A stretch of DNA of 7,833 bases from an uncultured Porphyromonadaceae bacterium (GTDB taxonomy: Bacteria > Bacteroidota > Bacteroidia > Bacteroidales > CAMTPD01), in the NCBI GenBank assembly GCA_947074265.1, contig CAMTPD010000048.1, positions 1-7,833 of the forward strand. Reading direction: 5' to 3'. This document shows positions 1 to 5,831 of the stretch, one piece after another; the stretch's first letter is position 1, and each line of letters begins with the position of its first letter. The translations under genes were made by a program, and so were the position numbers. The notes beneath the pieces were generated by a model that did not search any database, was not told the origin of the DNA, and saw nothing but the letters and a program-made list of their open reading frames with translations.

Positions 1-9
1 TTCCGATCT
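1..9. other. Possible residual Illumina adapter end
   Basis: The first nine bases, TTCCGATCT, are identical to the 3' end of the common Illumina adapter. If the window begins at a contig end, these bases may be untrimmed adapter rather than genome, and the first three codons of the partial gene there (Phe-Arg-Ser) would be artificial. The reading frame stays open across them, so a chance match cannot be excluded. Confidence 0.35.
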
Positions 10-189
10 AAAGGGTTGAATGTTATCATCGTAGATCGTGAATTTAACATATTTGGTGAAAAACAGATAAAAACTTATAATCCTGTATATCGCTATGGAT
101 CATTCATAACAAAAAAAGGGTTGCATATTCCATATACAACAAATGATAATGAATTAAGTTATAAAATATACCAACTATGCTCAAAATAA
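1..189 (+). CDS. C-terminal end of a DUF4221/propeller-type lipoprotein (5' partial)
   Basis: Frame 1 is open from the window edge to a TAA at 187-189 and gives 62 residues. The segment carries a GLNVIIVDREFNIFGE-like strand pair followed by a YRYGSFITKKGL motif at about residues 33-45. This resembles the last blade of the DUF4221 and related 6-bladed propeller lipoproteins of Bacteroidales, which typically end with a 'fvTkkGLyi' strand and a short final strand. The signal peptide and most of the propeller lie outside the window. The next gene begins 13 nt before this stop, so the two are probably co-translated. The family has no firmly known role; a structural or binding role at the cell envelope is inferred from the fold. 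Assignment rests on a short fragment and the first three residues may be adapter-derived. Confidence 0.6.
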   Translation, partial: FRSKGLNVIIVDREFNIFGEKQIKTYNPVYRYGSFITKKGLHIPYTTNDNELSYKIYQLCSK

Positions 190-611
190 CAGTCACAATT
201 ATATTGATGTTTACATTATATTCATGTAATGAAAATGCAGCTTTCAATAACGTCATAAACAAAGTCTATAACAACGCAGATCTACAAAATACAGATTTTA
301 TAGTAATCATACCATCTGCAGGATGTAGTGGATGCATACTAGGCGTTGAAGACTTTTATTTAAATAATAAAGAATTGAGCAATATAAAATATATTTTTTT
401 CAATATCATTTCGACAAAAGAGCTTAAAATGAAAGGAATAAACTCATCTTATAACACGGTATTGGATACAGCCAATATTGTTATGGACGCATATCCTCAG
501 AATAATAAAATTTATCCATGCATATTAGAGTTAAAGAAGGGCAAAGTTATTAATACATATTATCAATCCCCAGAAAGTAATGCTTTGGATATTATAATTA
601 ATAGAAAATGA
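177..611 (+). CDS. Small thioredoxin-like lipoprotein (CSGC motif)
   Basis: This is a 144-residue protein. Residues 1-17 form a lipoprotein signal peptide: Lys3, a hydrophobic stretch, then a lipobox LYSC with Cys17 as the lipidated residue. The mature part looks like a small thioredoxin fold. A beta-strand (about 40-47, DFIVIIPS) leads into Cys50-Ser-Gly-Cys53, and a later YPCIL segment has Pro114 where the cis-proline of thioredoxins sits, followed by a strand and KKGKVI turn. Cys115 next to that proline is unusual. A thiol-disulfide or metal-related role in the periplasm is inferred; no substrate is evident. The start overlaps the upstream gene by 13 nt, and its TGA overlaps the next ATG as ATGA, so it is embedded between two propeller lipoproteins. 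It is shorter than TlpA/ResA proteins and the CSGC pair differs from their usual CxPC. The gene is very A/T-rich. Confidence 0.65.
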   Translation: MLKITVTIILMFTLYSCNENAAFNNVINKVYNNADLQNTDFIVIIPSAGCSGCILGVEDFYLNNKELSNIKYIFFNIISTKELKMKGINSSYNTVLDTANIVMDAYPQNNKIYPCILELKKGKVINTYYQSPESNALDIIINRK

Positions 612-1789
612 AAAGACCAATTATACAAATACGATTACTAAGTTGGGCATTATCATTTGCATCGTGTTCGACACCTTTGATCACAGATGCTCCATACATT
701 ATTACAATCTCGCCCAATGACGATATTAATGAGGAAAACTCTGCGATTGCATTCTCTATACAAGACATATTCTTGCTCGAAAGTAATGATCTAACATTAT
801 TGGGTGCGGGTAAAATATCTATCGTCGATTATAGCAGTGACCATATTACTGTTAATGATAATGACAAACTATGTATATTTAATACCATTTCCGGTAAATG
901 CACGACACTAATCAACCACAAAGGGTCAAGTGGTGAAGAGTATCTAAATATCTCCGATGCGTTTCTAAATAATTCAACAAAGCAGATAGCAATACTATGT
1001 GGCAATAGTAAAAAAATAATACATTATGATCTCAACGGAAAGTTTATTAATTCAATAAAAAACGATTCTATATCCTCAATCGAATTGTATAATAATCTAA
1101 TTTACACTCACAATAACCCTTTTAATCAGTTTTCTCATTATCGCTTTGGTGTTTATGACTCAAATTGGACATACGTTACAGGAATAGAGCCTATCGAAAG
1201 AAATGATTTTCAAAAAAAAGATCTAAATCAAATCTTCGACGTAAACATCTACAACAATACTGCTTACTTATACAAAGACAATTTATTAAGCAAAATCGAA
1301 AATCATAAACTCAAGTCTCACATCTATCTCGACAAAGGGAAATACACAATTCCTGATGAAATAATGTATGATATAAAAAGAAAAAAAGAAAGATATAACT
1401 ATATATGGGGAGATTATAGTTATGTTGTAGGAGATTATCTATTTTATAGATACTACTACGAAAATAATATGTATTCTGAAGTTTACTCCATCAAAAACGA
1501 CAAACTACTTTACAGAAATATCGCTAGCTCACCAAATGAAAATAATGGGTTTCCTATATATATGTCTGGGCAATACTTATATGTTTGGCCAACATATGTA
1601 AAAAACGACTCAATATTTATTGTATTGGATGAAATGCAAATGGAAAATACGGGGATGGCAGATAACAAACTTGTTATATTAGTATTAAAATGCAATAAAA
1701 CGAATAACAGCATACAAAAGTTAGAAAAAACCTTCGCGGCAATGTTCTTGAGAGAAACACTGCACGCGAAGGTAACATTGACTTATTGA
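608..1789 (+). CDS. 6-bladed beta-propeller-type lipoprotein
   Basis: This is a 393-residue protein. It begins with a short lipoprotein signal (lipobox SFASC, Cys20; the hydrophobic core is interrupted by Arg9, so it is a weak signal). A KGSSGEEYLNISDA block at about residues 105-118 matches the G-x-G-P-G-E-Y type motif that opens a blade in the Bacteroidales 6-bladed beta-propeller lipoproteins. The rest is a series of short beta-strands with D/N-rich turns and many Tyr residues (about 260-330), as expected for a propeller. The start sits in an ATGA overlap with the upstream thioredoxin-like gene, which supports translational coupling. The family-like end is around LVILVLKCNK (residues 355-364). 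Residues 375-389 are encoded by the hairpin DNA of the opposing operon's terminator, so the extreme C-terminus is probably not ancestral. Molecular function is unknown; binding or scaffolding at the envelope is inferred only from the fold. Confidence 0.7.
   Translation: MKRPIIQIRLLSWALSFASCSTPLITDAPYIITISPNDDINEENSAIAFSIQDIFLLESNDLTLLGAGKISIVDYSSDHITVNDNDKLCIFNTISGKCTTLINHKGSSGEEYLNISDAFLNNSTKQIAILCGNSKKIIHYDLNGKFINSIKNDSISSIELYNNLIYTHNNPFNQFSHYRFGVYDSNWTYVTGIEPIERNDFQKKDLNQIFDVNIYNNTAYLYKDNLLSKIENHKLKSHIYLDKGKYTIPDEIMYDIKRKKERYNYIWGDYSYVVGDYLFYRYYYENNMYSEVYSIKNDKLLYRNIASSPNENNGFPIYMSGQYLYVWPTYVKNDSIFIVLDEMQMENTGMADNKLVILVLKCNKTNNSIQKLEKTFAAMFLRETLHAKVTLTY
1725..1772 (-). terminator. Strong intrinsic terminator of the glycosidase operon
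   Basis: Read on the - strand, CCTTCGCG (1772-1765) pairs perfectly with CGCGAAGG (1738-1731). After a single bulged base (1764), GCAGTGTT (1763-1756) pairs with AACATTGC (1746-1739), using one G-U wobble. This gives about 16 pairs around a 9-nt loop (1755-1747). Six U residues follow directly (1730-1725). It lies 37 nt past the stop codon of the GH43-like gene, as expected for the end of that operon. On the + strand the wobble becomes an A-C mismatch and no U-tract follows, so it should terminate mainly leftward transcription. It overlaps the last codons of the convergent propeller gene. Confidence 0.85.
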
Positions 1790-1809
1790 ATAAATAAAAA
1801 ACGAAAACG

Positions 1810-3540
1810 CTAATCGATTGCCGTAACTGCCGTTCCTTTGGTGATGCCGTTGGCATTGAAGGCATCTACGGTAAAGAAATACGGAACGCCGGCATTGAGA
1901 CTTGTTAAGTCGTACGTATTAGCATCGGCTACTTGGATCGAGTTGTATAACTTGTCTTTGCCAATACCGTAACGAATGATGTAGCCTTGCGCCCCTGCTA
2001 CCGACGGCCAACTCACGGTTGCTTTGCAGCCGTCTGCTTCGTTGCGTTTGGCTTGTACCGTACTTACTTTTTGCGGTGCTTTGCCATTGCCCTTTCCGAA
2101 TACACGCAAATCGCGTACGGCAAAGTATGGAGCCGAAGTATAAGCTACGTTTTTAAGGCGGATGTAGCGAGCTTTGAATGGCTTCACAAACTCAATGTAA
2201 TCGTGCGGAACGTCGGCCTTGTTGTTACTTTTGTCTGCAATAACCGACCACTCGTTTCCATCGGCCGAAGCCTCGAGTACATAGCTTTGGTACGAAGGCT
2301 GTTCGCGCCCTGCCAGTTGCGACTTGTACTCTCCGAAGTTTACCTGAATGGCATTGATGCTGCACGGCTCCAATAAATCCATTTGCATCCATTCGCCCGC
2401 ATCGGCACTTTGTGCCACCCAATGGGTACGTGCATCTTCATCAGCGGCCAAACCGCCTTCGAAGTTCTCCAATACCGACGACACTTTTACCGGTTTCTTG
2501 TACGACAAGATGTTCCAGTCGGGACGCTTACCTTTGGGTTCTTTGCCCGGCAAATAGCTTGGATAGTCGCCCAAATATGTGTTGGTGTACATCACACCGT
2601 CTTTGTCGATTCCCGACGGATAAAGCGATATGCGTCGCTCAAACATGTGTTGCACCGTGATGGCATTGGTTGCTGCTTTCCACAGTTCATTGTCTACGGT
2701 AAACAAACATCCGTGCCCTGCCCCGCCGATAAAGCCGGTTGGTTTAAATGAGACCGGGCTGTTGTTCATATATGTAAACGGTCCGGTTGGCGTATCACCA
2801 ATGTAAACACCATCGGCATAGGTTTTCCACTCCGTTCCCGGCCCCGCATATTGCAGGTAGTATTTACCGTTGTGCGGTGTAACCCATGCACCCTCGATGT
2901 ATGGGCGACGCTCCAATTCATTGAATTCGCCTGTACGTTCCCATCCTCGGTTCTCTTTGTCGCTGTTGAAAAGATCAATCGCCTCGGCCTTGGTCTCCAG
3001 CTTATTCAAATCGATGGTGATTACACTGATCGGTGCCGTAGGCGAACATCCGTAATATACATACAGATTGTCTCCTTCGATCAGGAAGGCCGGATCCCAG
3101 TACGTATAGATCTTCTTTACCGGTTCCCACGTTCCGCTCTTCGGATCATTGGAACGATACAGCATGGTATAACCGTGAGTAGATCCGGCATAATAGAGGT
3201 ATCCTTCGTGTATAAACGTAGCCGGAGCATAGTCTTCGATAGGTAGTACCGGCTCTTTTATCGGAACAAACGTCCAGTTGTTGAAGTCTTTCGTGTGCCA
3301 ATAACCGCCCGACTTGGAAGCGAACAGGTAATAATCGCCGTTGAACTCTGTTACAACCGGATCGGCTGCCTCGCGTACACCTTTTCCATCGGGGATAATC
3401 ATAAACCGATAGTTTAGATTGATCGGATTGCAAAAGGTTGCAGGCGAAGGATTGATTTGTGCTTTGATCCCCGAGCGGGCAGAAAGATTCTGCCCGGCCA
3501 GAGAACATATAATCATGGATAGAAATAAGGTCTTTCTCAT
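1810..3540 (-). CDS. Secreted GH43-like glycosidase with discoidin and FN3 modules
   Basis: This is a 576-residue protein with an N-terminal signal peptide (MRK, hydrophobic core to about 15, likely cleavage near LSA, residue 21). Residues about 35-345 form a GH43-type five-bladed propeller. The three expected acidic residues are visible: Asp60 in AADPV (candidate general base, 3361-3363), Asp149 in YWDPAF (candidate pKa modulator, 3094-3096) and Glu216 in YIEGAW (candidate general acid, 2893-2895). His276 in GGAGHG fits the conserved active-site histidine region. Residues about 350-482 look like an F5/8 type C (discoidin) carbohydrate-binding domain (HWVA, WMQMDL, YIRLKN, VRDLRVFG), and about 489-576 an FN3 domain. 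GH43 enzymes usually cleave arabinofuranosyl, xylosyl or galactosyl bonds by inversion; which applies here cannot be read from the sequence. It is last in a three-gene glycosidase operon, 44 nt after the GH3 gene, and probably acts in the periplasm. The GH43 subfamily is not assigned. Confidence 0.85.
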   Translation of the reverse strand: MRKTLFLSMIICSLAGQNLSARSGIKAQINPSPATFCNPINLNYRFMIIPDGKGVREAADPVVTEFNGDYYLFASKSGGYWHTKDFNNWTFVPIKEPVLPIEDYAPATFIHEGYLYYAGSTHGYTMLYRSNDPKSGTWEPVKKIYTYWDPAFLIEGDNLYVYYGCSPTAPISVITIDLNKLETKAEAIDLFNSDKENRGWERTGEFNELERRPYIEGAWVTPHNGKYYLQYAGPGTEWKTYADGVYIGDTPTGPFTYMNNSPVSFKPTGFIGGAGHGCLFTVDNELWKAATNAITVQHMFERRISLYPSGIDKDGVMYTNTYLGDYPSYLPGKEPKGKRPDWNILSYKKPVKVSSVLENFEGGLAADEDARTHWVAQSADAGEWMQMDLLEPCSINAIQVNFGEYKSQLAGREQPSYQSYVLEASADGNEWSVIADKSNNKADVPHDYIEFVKPFKARYIRLKNVAYTSAPYFAVRDLRVFGKGNGKAPQKVSTVQAKRNEADGCKATVSWPSVAGAQGYIIRYGIGKDKLYNSIQVADANTYDLTSLNAGVPYFFTVDAFNANGITKGTAVTAID

Positions 3541-3561
3541 ATCTTATCTGTTTTATAAGAT
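3541..3561 (-). promoter_or_regulatory. Small stem-loop directly before the GH43 start codon
   Basis: In the 44-nt gap between the GH3 and GH43 genes, a perfect 7-bp inverted repeat, ATCTTAT (3561-3555 read on the - strand) and ATAAGAT (3547-3541), encloses a 7-nt loop AAAACAG. The stem ends at the base before the GH43 ATG (3540-3538). It holds only one G-C pair, so it is weak. It covers the A-rich leader that Bacteroidales use in place of a Shine-Dalgarno site and could tune GH43 translation or be a processing site. No -7/-33 promoter (TAnnTTTG/TTTG) is seen in the gap. Confidence 0.35.
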
Positions 3562-3584
3562 CTGCTTTGTTTATTGGTTTCTGC

Positions 3585-5801
3585 TTAGAATACCTGGTAA
3601 GGAGTTCCTTCAATGATGGTTTGTCCCATCACACCATCCGATTTGTGAGGCTGTCCGCCACCGATATACACCTGTACATCGCCCGCTTGCATCACTTGGT
3701 TTCCTTTATTGTTTACCAACGAAAGCTCTTCGGGACTGAGTGTAAAGGTTACTTTCTTGCTTTCGCCTTTGCGCAAATGCACACGTTGGAATCCCTTTAA
3801 CGCGCAGATAGGTGTGCGCTCATTGCTGTTTTGCGGATGCATCACATACAATTGAACTACCTCGTCGCCATCGCGCTTTCCGGTATTTGTTACGGTTGTG
3901 CTTACTTCGATCGAGTTTCCGGTTGTTACCTTAGCAGGAACAGCAAGATTCTTGTAACCGAATGTCGTATAGCTGAGTCCGTAGCCAAACGGATAGCGAA
4001 CTGCTCCGTCAAAATAGCGGTAGGTACGGTTGTTCATTGAGTAATCTTCGAACGGAGGAAGGTCTCGATCGCTGATGTATGTAGTAAGCGGCATGCGTCC
4101 GCCCGGGTTGTATGCACCAAACAATACATCTACAATGGCATCACCGGCTGCTTGTCCGCCATACCAAGCTTGTAAGATTGCATCGGCATTCTGGCTTTCC
4201 CAGTCGAAATTCATAACCGAACCCGACATGTTTACCAATACAAGCGGTTTGCCCGTTTGCTTTAACGCCTTCATCAAATCGGTTTGTACGTGCGGAAGTG
4301 CAGTTGTAGTGCGGTCGCCACTTGCGAAACCACCGTAACCTCCTGCTCCTGCATCGCCAGCTTCCCCTTCATAGTCGGCTGTGATACCACCCACAAATAC
4401 AATCACGTCAGCTTGTGCTGCCTGTTTTGCCACTTCGGCAAACGAAGGTGCATTCTTTAAGGTATCAACAATACCAACACCTGCTATGTAATCAATCTGC
4501 ATGGAGTTTCCGAAACGCTTCTTCAAGCTCATCAGCGGAGTGATGTTCTCACTCGGCACACCGTAATAATTGGCCAACTGTGCGTGTGCATTATCAGCAT
4601 TCGGACCGACTAAGGCAATGCGTTTGATCTTTTTGCTATCAAGTGGCAATACGTCGTTGTAGTTCTTGAGCAATACCATCGACTTTTGCGCCATCTCGTA
4701 AGCGTGTGCTTTGTGCGCATCGCTCTCGATTACCTCACGACCAATGGTAGAATACGGATTCTTGCCTGCCGGATCGAACATGCCCAACTTGAATAGAATG
4801 GTAAACAAACGAGTTAGCGACACGTTGATATCACGCTCCGAAATCAAACCACGCTCCGCGGCCTGCACCAACTGCTGATACAAATCGCCACATTCAAGGT
4901 CGGTTCCGCTAAGTAAAGCATCCCCTACAGCCGAAGTATGACTGTCGTGTGTTTTATGGTGTGCGGCAAAGTCTTTGATACCCCAACAGTCTGACGTAAC
5001 GTATCCTTCGAAGCCCCATTGATTGCGCAAGATGTTTACCATTAGTTTATCGTTACCGCAACAAGGTTTTCCTTCGAAACGATTGTAGGCACACATCACT
5101 CCGTGTACATTGGCTTTCGTTACCAAATAACGGAATGCGGGAAGATACGTATCCCACAAATCGTAAGCATTGGCACGTGCATCAAACGTATGACGGTTGT
5201 ACTCGGGACCGCTATGCACCGCAAAGTGCTTGGCACAAGCTACAGCTTTGAGATAATACGGATCGTCGCCTTCGAGACCGCGCACGATAGCTGCCCCCAT
5301 CATCGAAGTCAAATACGGATCTTCACCGTAGGTTTCTTGTCCGCGTCCCCAACGTGGGTCACGAAAAATATTGACATTCGGAGTCCAATAGGTAAGCCCT
5401 CGGTAAATCTCTCCCGTTTTGCCGTTCTTCAGGTCTTCGTTAAACATAGCTCTACCTTCTGATGAAGCAATATCGCCCATCTTTTGCAAAGCCGGCGCAT
5501 CGAAGGTTGCTGCCATACCGATAGCTTGTGGAAACACGGTTACCTTTTCCTTGGTACGAGCTACTCCGTGAAGCGCTTCATTCCACCAGTTATAAGCAGG
5601 AACACCAAGTCGCTCCACACCCGGTGAAGCATGTTTCATCAACTCTACTTTTTCTTCTATGGTAAGGCGACCGATCAAATCGGCGATACGCTGCTCTGTA
5701 GGCAGGCTTGCATTACGAAACGGATAATCGGCCGTTTGGCCTGTCATTACCATACCGCTCAGGAATAGAGCCGATATGGTAACGCAAAACTTCTTTCTCA
5801 T
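3585..5801 (-). CDS. Secreted GH3 glycosidase, beta-xylosidase/arabinofuranosidase type
   Basis: This is a 738-residue protein. Residues 1-24 are a signal peptide (MRKK, hydrophobic core, cleavage likely after GQTA). The (beta/alpha)8 domain covers about 30-370 with the GH3 landmarks NWWNEALHG (71-79), RDPRWGRGQETYGEDP (147-162), KHFAVHSGPE (191-200) and VTSDCWG, in which Asp271 (4989-4991) is the candidate nucleophile. The alpha/beta sandwich (about 390-580) holds YEGE at 477-480; Glu478 (4368-4370) is the candidate acid/base. A fibronectin-like C-terminal domain spans about 630-720 (DEVVQLYV). There is no PA14 insert. The WWNEALHG motif places it with the beta-xylosidase/alpha-L-arabinofuranosidase GH3 group (Prevotella Xyl3A and fungal or plant enzymes), not the classic beta-glucosidases; from memory, this Glu has been linked to pentose preference. 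It likely removes terminal xylose or arabinose from oligosaccharides in the periplasm. It lies 30 nt after the GH36-like gene and 44 nt before the GH43 gene. The A/T-rich leader has no Shine-Dalgarno site. Confidence 0.9.
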   Translation of the reverse strand: MRKKFCVTISALFLSGMVMTGQTADYPFRNASLPTEQRIADLIGRLTIEEKVELMKHASPGVERLGVPAYNWWNEALHGVARTKEKVTVFPQAIGMAATFDAPALQKMGDIASSEGRAMFNEDLKNGKTGEIYRGLTYWTPNVNIFRDPRWGRGQETYGEDPYLTSMMGAAIVRGLEGDDPYYLKAVACAKHFAVHSGPEYNRHTFDARANAYDLWDTYLPAFRYLVTKANVHGVMCAYNRFEGKPCCGNDKLMVNILRNQWGFEGYVTSDCWGIKDFAAHHKTHDSHTSAVGDALLSGTDLECGDLYQQLVQAAERGLISERDINVSLTRLFTILFKLGMFDPAGKNPYSTIGREVIESDAHKAHAYEMAQKSMVLLKNYNDVLPLDSKKIKRIALVGPNADNAHAQLANYYGVPSENITPLMSLKKRFGNSMQIDYIAGVGIVDTLKNAPSFAEVAKQAAQADVIVFVGGITADYEGEAGDAGAGGYGGFASGDRTTTALPHVQTDLMKALKQTGKPLVLVNMSGSVMNFDWESQNADAILQAWYGGQAAGDAIVDVLFGAYNPGGRMPLTTYISDRDLPPFEDYSMNNRTYRYFDGAVRYPFGYGLSYTTFGYKNLAVPAKVTTGNSIEVSTTVTNTGKRDGDEVVQLYVMHPQNSNERTPICALKGFQRVHLRKGESKKVTFTLSPEELSLVNNKGNQVMQAGDVQVYIGGGQPHKSDGVMGQTIIEGTPYQVF

Positions 5802-5831
5802 GATTTTAGATTATAGTGTATTCTTTGAGTG

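Noticed and set aside
1731..1772. Palindrome as an insertion-sequence end or invertible-promoter site
   Set aside because: There is no second copy in the window, no recombinase and no promoter motif inside; the trailing U-tract on the - strand fits a terminator better.
2348..3246. Several + and - strand frames of 60-155 codons over the GH43 and operon gap region
   Set aside because: They overlap a long gene with clear catalytic motifs and show low-complexity, motif-free translations; they are shadows.
3585..5801. GH3 protein as a lipoprotein because of Cys6
   Set aside because: Cys6 lies in the positively charged start of the signal peptide with no lipobox before it; a signal peptidase I site near residue 24 fits better.
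5802..5831. Separate promoter for the GH3 gene
   Set aside because: The 30-nt gap holds no TAnnTTTG or TTTG elements, so co-transcription with the upstream gene is simpler.
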